Positions 9,886-21,939 of a stretch of DNA of 64,000 bases are shown piece after piece. Source of the DNA: Sympetrum striolatum (Eukaryota > Arthropoda > Insecta > Odonata > Libellulidae). The notes below the pieces were generated by a model that ran no database searches, was not told the DNA's origin, and saw only the letters and a list, made by a program, of their open reading frames with translations. Numbering within the stretch: the first letter of the stretch is position 1; each line of letters starts with the position of its first letter. The position numbers and the translations under genes are program-made. The stretch covers positions 26,382,459 through 26,446,458 of the forward strand of contig OX388349.1 in the NCBI GenBank assembly GCA_947579665.1. Reading direction: 5' to 3'.

Positions 9886-11892
9886 TTGTTCCAAAAATCC
9901 CCGAAAACTATTTTTACAATAAGCATTTACTTTATAACGTTCGATAACGAATATCTTCTATTAAATTGATGAGAATGAAAAAAATCTATCTTAGGAAATT
10001 ACGATCATCAGATTTTTGTTTGGAATAAAAATGGTGTAAAACATTTGTCTTAACATGCAACAGCTATTCATTTCTACTCCTATTACATACATTACAATTT
10101 ACAAGTTATTAATATTAGAGCATTTTTAAATGTTTATATAGTTCTGACGCAGGTCTCTGGATCCAGGTCATCCCTTTAACCCCACAAAGTACCACAGCGT
10201 AGGTTTCCAGCTCAGCGGATCTCGCCTTCTGCTTTGAAAGCCTTTAATTCCTCTCTGGCAATATGCCTCTAATTTCTAACTTAATGAACACCTTTGAAAA
10301 TATAATGACTTGTCATAAAAAGCTACGAAGTATACTGAATTTATATACCGCTGTATGTATATGATATCAAGGTATAGTGAAAAGTATACAAGTCTCGCAC
10401 CCTCTTCCTTCAATGTCTTTATGAATTGAATTAAAGGATTTCGTAAATTCATAACAGCGTGATATATTACATCGTAATTTACACATTTTAACGATTGGAT
10501 AACTAAATTTATTCCTAATTTTTCTTACAATGAGAAAATTTTCCAATTGTAAATCCAATTTGTCCGTTGAATCAAAAGTATCAAAAGAAATTATTTGACG
10601 TCCTGCCTTCGGAAGGTTTAGGAAGGGGTATTTTCCTGACAAAGATAAATAAAAACCAGCCAGAACTGTTATTTCTTTAATCATAATAATAATAATAATA
10701 AATCATTGTGCTATTTTATAGCAATGTAATAAAAATAGGAAAGAAAACCTTTATATTCAAATTAAAGATGGTATATTTGATGAGATATATTGCAAATTAA
10801 TTAAGCATAGTCAACTACATTCTAGAATCAAAAGATAAGCAGGGTGTTTATAAAAAATAATGATTTTAAATTCTCTAAAGAATTTACTTTATTGTAACCT
10901 TTTACTAGTATTAATTTTGGAATTGCATTCCATCTAATACTATTCATCTACACTTATTCTATTGCTATTACATTCGGAAAAATCTAGTTACCACACCTTG
11001 ATAACTGTTGATATAGCAAAGATAAGAATGGAAAGATGAAGTGTTTGAAAAGATAAATTTTTACATCACAACACACAAGATTCTTTCTGTATATTATCAC
11101 ACCCTCATAAATATTTCTCCTGACTTTGATCATTTCAGAATCGTTTGCATTCATAAATGTACAAAGTACTCGAGCTGAGTTACAAGTTTTTTGGTTATTA
11201 ACCGCCTTGATCTCGATCGAGAAAATCTTTGTGTGTAACTCAAATGTTTGGGAAAACTATTCAACGGAAGAATCGCGGGAAAGGCTTTCAAATATATATA
11301 AATCAAAACCGCTTGATAAGTATGGGGCTTCCATTCATCTCCTCAGAATAAACTCTAATCCCTTCTCTGGCTTTTGTTTTCGCTTCCAGAGAATGCCTTT
11401 TGCTTGTTGCAGGAGTTCCTTTCGCAGAAACGACGGTTCGGATCTAGTTCTCGCTGGAAGAGAGGTGACCTTAATTAAAAGTATTATCATCGACGATGAA
11501 TTCGCAGAATTGTTGAAAGTTTCTTTTAGAAAATGTTGAGATTGAAAATACTGAGTTTATTTTCTATTTTACATGGAAGGGTATGGGTTAAAGCATTTTG
11601 CCTTATCACTAATGATTCCAGGAATATAATTTAAATTGTGTGATTGACGAAGTCTGTTCTTCTTTTTTTTCTTGAACCCAAAGCGCATTTCTCGGAAAGA
11701 GATTTTTTATCAATCAAAGAGAGAAAATCCTCAATCAATAGTATAGAAATGAGTAGCCACACAATAAGATTCTGTATATAATGCCATGTCTAGTCGTAAT
11801 TTACATTGTTCTTAGAGCAGTTATGAGTTTCATGAATATTAAAATAAATGAACATCTTGTTTTGCATTGCTTTAAAACGTATCGTATAGAGA
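9886..11892. other. AT-rich DNA, no gene recognised
   Basis: Two longer frames occur, 10367-10684 (-, 105 codons) and 11126-11539 (+, 137 codons). Neither shows a recognisable domain, signal peptide or splice structure. The second lies in a slightly GC-elevated stretch (11300-11520). A 23-base motif at 11489-11511 recurs at 42388. A (TAA)n run sits at about 10683-10700. Confidence 0.35.
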
Positions 11893-11978
11893 AAGGGCAA
11901 AGGGTAAATTGCACATAAAGGCGCACACCCAGGAGAATGCCAAGGAGAAATGGACTTGAAAAAGTCTGACTGGGCAGG
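11893..11978 (+). repeat. unnamed dispersed repeat, copy 1
   Basis: This 86-bp block (AAAGGGTAAATTGCACATAA ... CACCCAGGAG ... CCAAGGAGAAATGGACTTGA) aligns along its length with the minus strand of 38341-38452. It ends in AAAAAGTCTGACTGGGC, which resembles the head/body junction of SINE family B read in reverse, so it may be the body of a related SINE. It has no coding potential. Confidence 0.6.
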
Positions 11979-13221
11979 GAGTATCATATAAAATAAGAAC
12001 GATGATAATTCCGATATATTACGATTTATCTCTACGACCTTCATTTCGATTTATTAAATAGTTCTTAAATCACTTTGATCTGCTTTGATTCTAAACAAGT
12101 GTGATATTGAAGTTTAGAATACATTACAATACAAATGACTATATTCTGCGAAATTGGGACGAGTCCCGCCTTCCTTTAAATATTATAACTTAACAGTATA
12201 TGATGGCCTCTTGAGTATTTTTCTCTTAACATTCTTTTGAATTTTCTGTGCTCAATTCTATTCATCAATCTTTTTCCTTGACCTAGGTTTTCCATATGTT
12301 GCCCTCTCATTTTATAAATATGTAAACCGTGTTGACGTTCCCACTCAAATCTCTTGTTCACTTTAGATTACAACGACGTACTTCCCCAAGTTTTTCAGAG
12401 CACGATTAGATTCGGCCTCGAAAGCCATAATAACGGAAAGGAATTTAAGTTTTCAAAGAGCGAGATCCCCGACCTAAAAGCATTTTCAGCGGTTTCCGTA
12501 GATTTATAGGGATGGCCTGCATCCGGCGACCTGGATGAAAGCTAAATAAACATTCTAAAAAGCATAAAGGGCCTCTTGTTCCGGAAATGGAATTGCAAAG
12601 CTGCGGTGCCTTTTAATCCATTTACATTCTATGTCACATATTGCGATGGAAGAGGAAATAGATTTGGTCGAAAACTTTTATATACTTGCCAAAAAAGGGG
12701 CATTCAGGTAGGATTAAAAGGTACGTGGAAGACTTTCATGGCTTTCACCAGAGGAGCGATAACCTCGACAGAGAACTTACTGTGAACACTTCGGTAAGCA
12801 CAGCTGCATCGCTGAACGTCGCGCAGCTCTTGACGTCAAGGAATAAAGAAGAGAATTACCCTCAGCCTGAATTAAATTTCAGTGACATACCTCTTGGTTT
12901 GAATCTGAGAATCTCTACTTCACTAGAATTGTTTTAAAGAAAAAAATACATACAATTTGATTTTAAATGACAAGTTAGATTCCATTTTTAAGGACATAAA
13001 TGTTGAATTGGTACTTGAGAGTCCTGCAAGTGTCGAGAGACTTCATTCGGTCTCCCCAAGGAAACGCTGATAAATCACGTTTAAGAAACACGCGTAAAAA
13101 TCACTCATCAGTACAAATCATACTAATAATTGTTACAAAATTTTAAAATAACATATAGTAAAAACAACAACAAATATCACAAGAATAGAAATAAAATATG
13201 TTTCCATTTATTGTTCCTCTG

Positions 13222-13223
<2 letters not shown>
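11979..13223. other. AT-rich DNA with a GC-elevated block, no gene recognised
   Basis: About 12395-12905 is GC-elevated, with two overlapping open frames (12576-12785 and 12686-12937, +) that resemble nothing known. I regard it as a candidate non-coding conserved block. Confidence 0.3.

Positions 13224-13295
<72 letters not shown>
13224..13295. repeat. (AT)36 microsatellite
   Basis: An uninterrupted alternating AT run of 72 bases, the longest simple repeat in the window. It is likely length-polymorphic and prone to assembly error. Confidence 0.95.
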
Positions 13296-13297
<2 letters not shown>

Positions 13298-15607
13298 TAA
13301 TGTGATTGTTTTTTTAAATTCAAGATCAACTGTTTGATCAACTAAGCTCAGTATTAGATTGATTATCCACACAGCATCCCATTAGTTACATTTTCGTGGT
13401 TGGAGTACATATTTTGGATCCAAAACACATCAACTGCTTATGTAATAACTTTAAATTGCACCAAACTGTCTCCTATTAGTTTTAAGGTGGAGGGATTTTG
13501 AAATATCAATATCAGCAGTAGGCTATACATATGTGTTTGCTATACTATAAAAATCAACTCTAAATAAATAAAGAAGGGCCATACACGCTCTTTCTAGAAT
13601 ACTAAAAATATACGGTTTTTTCGAGTTAATTTTCTCACAAACATTGGCTTAACAGCTTAGTTTATCTATCACTATGATGGATAATCTCAAAGTTTCCGCA
13701 ATTTGATTATCGCAAGCTATTCTTTATGGCATAAAATTGACAATATTTTTCCACAGTACCATTGGTGTGGCGAGTATAATTCTTTAAATTTTTCATCCTA
13801 TAGAGATACGAAACTCTGTTCTATTTCATAGATAGCCACGGAATGGATGCATGCGAATCTTCTCAATAGATCTGAAGCCCCAGCGATATTTTTTCCAGAA
13901 TCTAACTTTGCTCTCCCATGCGATAAGACTGTCAATTTCAGCCGTATTCGTGATTTTGATGTTCTGATTTGGCAAAACGCTAAATTTTCATGTTTGTATA
14001 CACTTTGACTTTATCTCGAGACAGAGAATTCAAGAAACCCTATGGATACAGTGTTTCAAGTCGATTGGTGGTGCTGATGTCAGCGAAATGTTCATTGAAA
14101 AGTAGCCATTATTATTAATTTGTGGAATTAAAGGAAGGGTAATGTGCAGTTAATTATAGCTCAGAATAATGAGTTCTTAAGTAGAATATAGATTAAATAG
14201 GTAGAAAAATTAACCGTTTATTTACTTATCTATTATGCAGAAAACAATACCTATCATTTAATAAATATGTGGACGAAGTTTGCCTTAATGTTTTTCTTAA
14301 ATAATATTAAATTTATATATGAAATATTTGCAAATTAAATTTAAAAATTTTCATTTTAACTTTTTCTTTCCGTGTCCTATCCTTCCCAAACTACAATACT
14401 TACTGTCTCTGTGTCTCTCTCCTCAAACATGCATTTCACATATTATTTCACAATCTTTCATTTCTATTGTCTTCAATGAAATAACAAATTAGAAGATAAA
14501 TCTAAGATTCGTAGTCCTACAATCTATTAGCTGAAAGGGACAGCAGTTGGATGTAAAATTAGCTGTGTAATGTATGAATTTGTCCTATTTTAACTCGCAG
14601 GTTTCTGCCAAGTAATACTTTGCTTAGAGTATCCTATGTGTCGTATATTATTTTGTAATTTTTCTTTATGATATCATTTATGGGCTAAAAACTGCTCTGG
14701 TTTTTAAATCGGGTTATTTCTGTGACGAATGCCAACAATTTAACACGTGTCCAGATTCATCCTCCTGATAGAAGAAAACATTATTTACGCCTCTTCTAAG
14801 CAATGTGTGGATAATTTCAAGGTACTCTTGAAGGTCGTAAGTTGAATCAATTTATCTTAGATACAACGTGTTATTTCGTTCCTCAACGTAATAGAATTTA
14901 CTGTGAGAAATGAGGCAAATATATATTCATTCACTCTGTACAGAAATATCTGCATAGAGAGCTTACTTTACCAGCCGGATTAGAGCCACAGCTGTATATT
15001 TCTCTCCAGAATTCACCGTAAGCTCCTTCCCTTTTCATAGATGAAGTCATACGGAAGACCCTTTGAAATTCACATTCTTTGAGGAGCAAATTGCTCGTGG
15101 CAAAAAACGGAGCTCCTGTAACTCTCCGGGCGAAATAGTCACGTGTATAGGAAGCATTAGCAGGTGTGAAGAGTGGGTGAGAGAATTTTATGGGATGAGA
15201 AAAGTACGCAGAAATCGTCTAAAATAAAAAGAAACAACCATTTCGAGCATTTCTCCGTGAAAAGTTCTCGTGGCTTTTGCCATAACGGCGCTCTTAAACG
15301 CATCACCGTATTTCCTCCGGAAACTCTCTCTCTCGATGTCCACTCAATGTATAAATTTATCCTTTTAGAAAATAAACTAACGCGATATTTCCCTCTCTAG
15401 AACGCTCCATTTTCGGCTCTTTTAGTTCTACGTTTTTTTCCATTTTTTTCCAGGAGGGCTTCAACTTCCGCGCTGTACTTTATCAAGATTTGTTTAACTT
15501 AACTATTGCTGATTCATGCTTTTGAATAAATAAGTTACATATCTATGGCTTTCAGTTAACAATCTAGAGTTATATCACAATCTTATGGTATGTTATTGTG
15601 CTAAGAC
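13296..15607. other. AT-rich DNA, nothing recognised
   Basis: I searched upstream of the Penelope-like remnant for more of its RT and saw no convincing block. 14990-15400 is mildly GC-elevated, with a 75-codon frame (15173-15400, +) of no known family. Confidence 0.4.
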
Positions 15608-15810
15608 ATAAGACACACAGACATGCATATTCCCTGAGATTCCAACCACCACAAAAACCAAAAACTAGCCCCATTCAACTCCATAATACAGATGCTTCTA
15701 AACATACCACAATCACAAAAACACTTCAATCAAGGTTATCGCCGAAGATAATGGCTAAGATACCTCTTTGGAAGGTATCATTTTGAGAAAGCCTAAACAA
15801 AAACGCAGCG
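15608..15810 (+). pseudogene. Penelope-like element (PLE) reverse transcriptase, C-terminal piece
   Basis: The plus-strand reading gives RHTDMHIP, a stop, then DSNHHKNQKLAPFNSIIQ and MLLNIPQSQKHFNQ. After a frameshift follow VIAEDNG, a stop, and DTSLEGIILRKPKQKR. PLE reverse transcriptases carry the same order: a T-x-T-D motif, SNHP...HK-x-A-x-F-N-S-M-I-H-R, L-x-I-P-L, then I-A-x-x-N-G-Y. This RT C-terminus normally leads into a GIY-YIG endonuclease. That domain is found 2.1 kb further right (17919-18290) on the same strand, beyond an inserted Helentron. The copy is truncated at its 5' side and disrupted by two stops and a frameshift. Confidence 0.8.
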
Positions 15811-16079
15811 TAATCCAATGTACCACATGAAATTTATTAAGCAAAGAACAAAAAAATCATAATACTTCCTCACGCACCATGTATAAAAATAAAATTGGGT
15901 CTGCGTCGGACCAGACGGTGGAAGTTATACTTCTTTGGCCATTCGCACACGCCCATCAACACACACACACACACAGACGGACAGGATGCGTAAATGAAAT
16001 ATAAGACCTTTTCCTCTGTTATCCAATTTATTTCTCTTCAATATATTATTATGAGTGCCTTCATTACTATATTACAAAC

Positions 16080-17185
16080 TTATACATCATCATTATCAAT
16101 AATCTCTTCTACAATCATTCTTTCATCTTGACTATTTTCTGGTTCCTCATTAGAAATCGCACTGCATTCCAAGAAAGACACAATCGGTTTATGATAACTA
16201 AAGTAACTAACAAATATTCTAGATTCAAACCTTTCAAGATATCTACTAAATACAGCATCGATGGTCGTCCCGTATTTGGTCGTACTTTGTTTCTTATCAT
16301 TCGACATTACCAAGTCTAGCTTTTCTTTTAGGAAATTTATCAATGGCTCTGTTTTGTCATCGGCAAAATTGATGTTGAAATCACCGCTCATTATCATTGG
16401 GATTTCATGAAAATTTTCCTCGAGCAGTTCGGAACCTTCTTTAGTATAAATTAATAAGTTTTGGTGTATAAACTTTATGATTTGGCTCACAGTTTTACCA
16501 GGGGATATGTATACCACCGCAACTACAAATTCTCGACCAGTTTGTGGAACGGTCTGACACAAATTTCTCCAATAGCAGGCTGTGCTAGAGCAAGAGATTC
16601 TGATGCCCTTGAATGAACATCCATGTGAGAAGTGACCATATTACTATGGTCATTTTGGTTGTGGTAAATTGCTACTCTTCCCGCGCTAACATTTTCCCGT
16701 TTGTACTTTGCTATGCAATGAAAATTCGGAATTTGTACATTTTGTCCATCTCTTACATGTGTTTCCGATAATATAATCATTGTACATTTTTTAAATACGC
16801 TGTCATTGATATCGAGTGCATGTGCAATGAGACTTTGTATATTTATAGAATAGAAACTTATTCCTCGGCTATTAGATATAAATCTTCCCAATGACTCACT
16901 AATTGTTGGTAGTCTGTTGACTGATAACCTTTGAAATTCTCGTTGTATATCTGTTGTACTTGAAGAATGCCTTCTAACATGGTGAAAAATCGTGGTGTCA
17001 TCTTTTGTAGTGATATATAGACCATTAATACTCGTCACTCTCGATAAGGCAACATATACTAATTCTATGGAGTGGCTTTTGTCGTATTCATAGACAATCT
17101 CATCAAAAGTCCCGCCCTGCGATTTGTGTATCGTGATAGAACACGATGATACCAATGGGAAATGATTTCTTCGAACATTAATTTT
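16080..17185 (-). pseudogene. PIF1-like helicase C-terminus fused to endonuclease (Helentron protein remnant)
   Basis: From 17185 the frame reads INVRRNHFPLV, then ITIHKSQGGTFDEIVYEY and LVYVALSRVTSINGLYI. These are the last helicase motifs (V and VI) of Helitron PIF1 proteins. The same frame continues into an AP-endonuclease-like (EEP) domain: ISFYSINIQS and MIILSETHV (metal-binding Glu). Near 16553 a frameshift moves the reading to the 16562-16080 frame, which continues VAVVYISPGK, IPMIMSGDFNINF, TTIDAVFSR and SYHKPIVS. The active-site Asp/Asn and final His-Lys-Pro are therefore still legible. Upstream of 17185 an A8 run is followed by a stop in this frame and unrelated sequence, so the helicase N-terminal motifs and Rep are missing. 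In life this protein nicks and unwinds DNA for rolling-circle transposition; this copy cannot. Confidence 0.9.
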
Positions 17186-17659
17186 TTTTCATCAATGGCT
17201 AGTTCAGAGTCGGATTCCGACGACGATTCTGTTAATTTTTGCAAGTCTCGTTTATCCATTATTATCGTTTTCTGAAAAAATAATAAAAAAAACAATATCT
17301 ACTTCAGGACAAAAATTGACTATATGGATGCTTGTCAGAAAAGTGTCATTTTGGGATACAAAATATCTCGAAAAAAATGTTCACATTGGATATTGATAGT
17401 GGTTCAAATCGCTTGTCTTCAGCCCATTTTTCAATAAATGCCTAGTATCCCAAACGAAATCTGATATAAGAATTCTCCCTAATTTTAACCAGTTTTTCAT
17501 TCACGAAAATGACAAAACTTGATCGATTAATAATGTTCAATTTCAAAATCCAGCCTTTGCATTTTGCAATCTCAGGTAATGTTTTTTGCATATTAAAGCA
17601 TAAACCCGTTGGAGGGGGATTCCGCGCGGGGCTACAAGTCTCTCTGCAACGAATTCATC

Positions 17660-17733
17660 AAGTGGCTCAGTGGGTGAATGGTTAAGACGCTTGCCTACCA
17701 CGCTAGAGTCCCTGATTCGATCCCCGGCTGAGA
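17660..17733 (+). mobile_element. tRNA-like sequence (SINE head or tRNA pseudogene) inside the Helentron
   Basis: TGGCTCAGTGGG (A box) and TGATTCGATCC (B box, 17713-17723) are spaced as in a tRNA, with outer CTCAG/CTGAG pairing. The acceptor stem is too short for an intact tRNA. No second copy is seen in the window. It may have been carried by the Helentron or inserted into it. Confidence 0.5.
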
Positions 17734-17918
17734 AATTACTTTTCAAAAATTACAGAAAAGTGTCCCATTACACAAAAAATCTAACGCGAAAAATCTCACG
17801 CGTTACGCGGTTTTTCGACCGACACCCCATCCCGTTACAACGAGCGCAAAGAAGTATAACTTCAATAAACTAAACCCACAGTATACAAATTTATCTTCAC
17901 ACCAATATTCGTCAATCA

Positions 17919-18290
17919 CAATTAAGTATCGAATCTTCTCCGAAAGATCCAATCCCGGCATCTAACAAATCTGGCACATACGAAGTATCATGTCAAGATT
18001 GTAACAAGGTATACATTGGACAAACGATGAGAAAAATAGAAATTCGATTGATTGACTGATTGGCCAACATCAAATATAATCACATAAATGTCCTGCGTCA
18101 AGCACATTTACAAGAATACAATCACAAAATGAACAAGGAAAAGTTAAAGCTCATCATATCAGTTCAGAATTCGTCCAAACTCAACTCATACGAAAGCCTT
18201 TTCATTCAAAGAAACAAGTGACACATTATGAATAACAACTTGGGACTCATCCCTTCCTTGGTATTGTTTTCTCTTAATGACGTCACACAA
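17919..18290 (+). pseudogene. PLE GIY-YIG endonuclease domain remnant
   Basis: The frame from 17919 reads SSPKDPIPASNKSGTYEVSC, QDCNKVYIGQTMRKIEIR, then a stop. SGxYxxxCxxCxxxYIGQTxR is the diagnostic start of the PLE GIY-YIG endonuclease, here with GTY for GIY and VYIG. Beyond the stop, other frames give SSKLNSYESLFIQRN and NNNLGLIPSL, matching the C-terminal L-N-x-x-E-S/L...E block. The domain is complete in outline but broken by at least two shifts. It lies on the same strand as the RT piece at 15608-15810, and the two flank the Helentron. Confidence 0.85.
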
Positions 18291-18560
18291 AAATATGGAT
18301 AAATACCCCCACCCCTTGGTACTCAATCTGCCTCACCAAGGGTTACATAGGGTTCTTCGTGTACAATCCTTCACTTGGCGTATTAGTATAGTAAAAATTT
18401 AAACTCAAAGTTACGCTATAATATCTTACCATACACTTATAGAAAGCGTCGTTGACCAAAAGAAGCAAGTTGCCGCCACAGAGTATACGTGTTACTGCAT
18501 AGTAATACACGTTCAATAAATACTTTTGTGAATGTTAATGAGTTTCGAAAACTAGCTAGC
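18291..18560 (+). mobile_element. probable PLE 3' untranslated region
   Basis: Non-coding sequence continues after the GIY-YIG remnant and contains an AATAAA signal at about 18516, followed by GAATGTTAATGAGTTTCGAAAAC. Assignment to the PLE rests on adjacency only. Confidence 0.4.
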
Positions 18561-18689
18561 CACTCCAAAAACTAAAAGGCGTTCTGCTGCCGATTCCTTC
18601 AAAACTATACCCAAAATGAAATACATAGAAGAAGTGGTTTCAGAGTTAAGTCACATTCTTAGGTATGAAAAGTCGATCGCCTTCAAACC

Positions 18690-18762
18690 GATTTGCTTTC
18701 ACGTTATTCAACGGGATTTTATTCTTTGATTCCAAGTTCTGGGTTCAATTCCCTGACGCCAA
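18690..18762 (+). other. possible degraded tRNA-like SINE head
   Basis: A perfect B box GGTTCAATTCC lies at 18742-18752. The A box is not convincing and no second copy is seen. Confidence 0.25.
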
Positions 18763-20220
18763 ATGTTATTTTTATTGAAAGTTTCGCCCAACCAATTTAT
18801 CAGGAGCTAGGGGAGATCCATATATATATTTCCAATTTATCTGGTCCATTGGAAAGAGTCCTATCTGTCTGTCGAAGTCCTTCGGGATAAGAGAAGGAAA
18901 ACTGGAAGGAGAAATGGATAAGGGATGAGTCAAGGATTGACTTGGAAAAGGATATATTGAAAAGGGGTCTTCGGTCTGTCTATCTACTCTTTAGAGGATA
19001 AGCCATGACTCGGTAACTTTAAGTCCTTCGCCATTCCCTAAGGTTTACAGTACGCACTCTTTATCATTTTTAATATTTATCTCTATAGCTATCTGCTTGT
19101 AATGCATAATTTTCCTCTGTTAATTCCCTTTATTTACGTAGAAATCATTTCTCAACAAGGTATTTCTATATTAATATTTTTCCATGGCGTTTGGATAGCA
19201 ACTGCCCTGTTCTTCATTACTCTCGTCAATACTCTTTTAGTTTTACATCAGAAGTATCTACTGTATTTAAAAAAGTAATAAATGAACATTTTCAGACGTT
19301 AATATCTGGAAGGTTGAAAGTTATTGTTGAATTATAAAACATGTGTAACATTCAACGTTTGGAAAAATTAATTATTTTTATCTTCTTTGATATTACCAAG
19401 ATATTCTTTCATTTTTATTAAGCGTTAATCAATTTTGAAAAGGGTTAGATTTCCTAAAATAAGTACGTGAGTCACTTTTATTGCTTAGATTATAGACCAA
19501 TTCAATTGTTAATTATGATTATCTTTATTAACATTTCTGCTAAATATCTCTGAAACAAAATATTTTGTAAAAATCTGCCATTAATATATTGCTTTCTGAG
19601 TATCTACAGAATTTTTATTTTATCTGTAGTTTTGTGAATTCAAGTTATTGCACATTATTATTTCCATAAAACTATGCAATGCACAATATGAAATGGTGGT
19701 AATTTCGTTTAAACCTTTTCAGTTTTTCATTTAATTCTAAATACCGATTTCTTAAAATGTGCTAAATTGTCAATGAAACTTTTTTCTGCGTATCATAAAC
19801 CCATGTAAAATGTATCCATTACGTTGCATTTAAAATATTTACTTCTGGTCATTCCCTTTAATGTGAAACACACTGCGTCATTAACAATTTTAAGCGATGA
19901 ATTTCTTTATTCAAAAGTTGTAGAGATAACTTTGTGGAAGGGAGACGTGGTGCGAATAAAAACAAGTTTTCGAATTTACACTATTAATTATAAGTAGTGA
20001 AAATTACGAAGTTTGTTTTAATTCTCCTTTTTATTTCTGCTCGTTTCGGCCGATCTCTAGATTGGATAATGGAGTCTACACTTAGTTTCTCCATATAAAA
20101 TATGTAAATATAATATTTTGAAAAATAATATATTACCCATTATCACAGTTTATACCAATTATATGATTTATTCATTTTCACAGTTGAAAATAAAGTAACA
20201 TTAATTTGTAGTCGCTATAT
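18763..20220. other. AT-rich DNA, nothing recognised
   Basis: No sustained frame, repeat or RNA signal seen. Confidence 0.5.
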
Positions 20221-20720
20221 TTCTGAATCTTACTCGCGTAGTTTCGCAGAAAGGAATCACACTCATTGCAGGCAGGCACTGAATATTGTGCTGTGCTCTT
20301 TACTTTTAGAGGCTGTGCAGCGTAACACGTCTAGAATGAAAATAAAACGACATGTGGCGCGAAGAGTGTTGGTTAGAGGGAGAATTTCACTGGACTGGAC
20401 GGGATTAAAGATAAGCGCCTTTTCAGAAGAAACAGCGCTACTTTTCATTCGGCGGATTACGCCAAAGGCGATTTCCAGAGCTTAAGGCTACTCATTAGCT
20501 TTCATAATGAATGAGGCGACCAATGTTGATTAGAGGTCATCCTATATAAGCTAACGCTCCCTTTGTGAAGGAGAGAAAGATTTCGGAATGGATGCCCGTC
20601 GCATAGGTTAGGTTCTCCTATTACTCCCGTGAGAATTAATTAGGCGGACACTACTTTAAGCACAAGGGAAAGAGTTAGTTTTCTCCCTCGAGGTATTCTC
20701 TTCATAGAAGTTGTCGGATT
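20221..20720. other. GC-elevated block, no gene recognised
   Basis: Two 61-65-codon frames overlap on opposite strands (20263-20485) without family resemblance. Composition stands out from both flanks. It is a candidate conserved non-coding block. Confidence 0.25.
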
Positions 20721-21938
20721 CTCTTTGTTTGTTGTTCTGAGTGTTATCAGTCAGGGTTTTTGATGCTCGAGCAATTATGAATGCTGAAATGAGATTTTTA
20801 TTCTCTCATCTAAATCTCTCTCTCACCTCTGTTTCCTCTATGTCAAGTTCTAATTTCTATTACCTCTTATTCACTCATAGTTTATGTCCTCCATTAACGC
20901 CAGTTATTTTTAAGTAATGCATATCCAACTTATTTTTGTATTTAGACACTTTTAAATTAATTTTAGTCGTAAAGAATAATATTTGATATTTTATTTTAAT
21001 CAAAATTTTATGTCTTATCCGTGTATTTTATTATTATAAAGCAAGTTTTATAAGTTTGCTAACATTCATTAAATTTATTTATTAGTTTTTGTGAATAACA
21101 AGCTCCTACCAGGTTACTGCAACCGAGCATATATTCTGAAAGACGCTTAAAGACCTGTAGAAGAGTGTATAAAACCCCAATCAGTCAATCTTTACTATTA
21201 ATTTTCCACTCCCGAATGCAGAAAGAGATAAATGTTCGAAATGTTTTTTATGTTGATAAATCGTTAAATCTATGGATTTTTTTCTGAATTTGCTTTCTAA
21301 TTTGTCATCGGCTTATGGCAAGAGTTTTATAAAATCGTTCCTTTTTTCGATCACTCTACCAGAGTCCTCATAAGTTAGTTATTGAAATCACAGTTTGAAT
21401 TTCAAATACGTCCGACGTTAATTTTATATATTCCATCATTTTAAGTGTTCCAATATCTCTCACGTATATTGTAAGTAGTCTTTTATATCTTACTTTCCCT
21501 TAGTACTTCATTCTATCATGTTTGACGCAAAACCGCCTCAGGCGGAAGTGATAAAATCAGTATACATTCATACAACTTTAATATGAGTGGGCTGGGCTAA
21601 GTGAAACGCCTTGAAAATTGAATGAGGAAAGAATAATTTTCTATATTTATTCTATCCATTATTTATAGCTTGTGGTTCGTACAAGGTCTACTTACCTAAG
21701 CCAAGTCTAACCTAGTAATCATTGATACTCCCCTTATAAAGTTATTATAGTAAGTTGATTAATCCTGGTTTAAGGATTAAATTGGGTCAATTGTTATGAA
21801 ACTAGGTTATAACTGAGTAGAGGGATTATCGCCATGCTACTAGTTTTTCTAATAATCCTTATATTATATACCCAAGGTAAGGACCTTACCTTGAGGGCAT
21901 TTCTCGCACGGAGAATAAACTTAATAAACATATTATTT
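20721..21938. other. AT-rich DNA, nothing recognised
   Basis: A TATAAAA at about 21169 has no credible initiator or transcript after it. Confidence 0.5.
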
Positions 21939-21939
21939 G

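Larger units (their letters stand above)
15921..17863 (-). mobile_element. Helentron (Helitron2-type rolling-circle transposon), truncated, nested in a PLE
   Basis: The limits are inferred from a perfect 16-bp inverted repeat: GAAGTTATACTTCTTT at 15921-15936 and its reverse complement at 17848-17863. PLE sequence resumes outside both. Inside, on the minus strand, are the C-terminal PIF1 helicase motifs followed by an endonuclease domain. That fusion distinguishes Helentrons from ordinary Helitrons. An (AC)9 run with ACAGACGGACAGG (15959-15986) lies between coding end and terminus. The Rep domain and most of the helicase are absent, so the copy is internally deleted. A tRNA-like sequence at 17660-17733 also lies inside. 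Exact ends are uncertain by tens of bases. Confidence 0.7.

Noticed and set aside
10367..10684. 105-codon open frame (-)
   Set aside because: No recognisable motif or context.
11126..11539. 137-codon open frame (+)
   Set aside because: No domain, no repeat, no splice structure and no family resemblance; consistent with chance in a slightly GC-rich stretch.
21165..21200. TATAAAA promoter-like element
   Set aside because: No initiator at the right distance and no coding sequence downstream.
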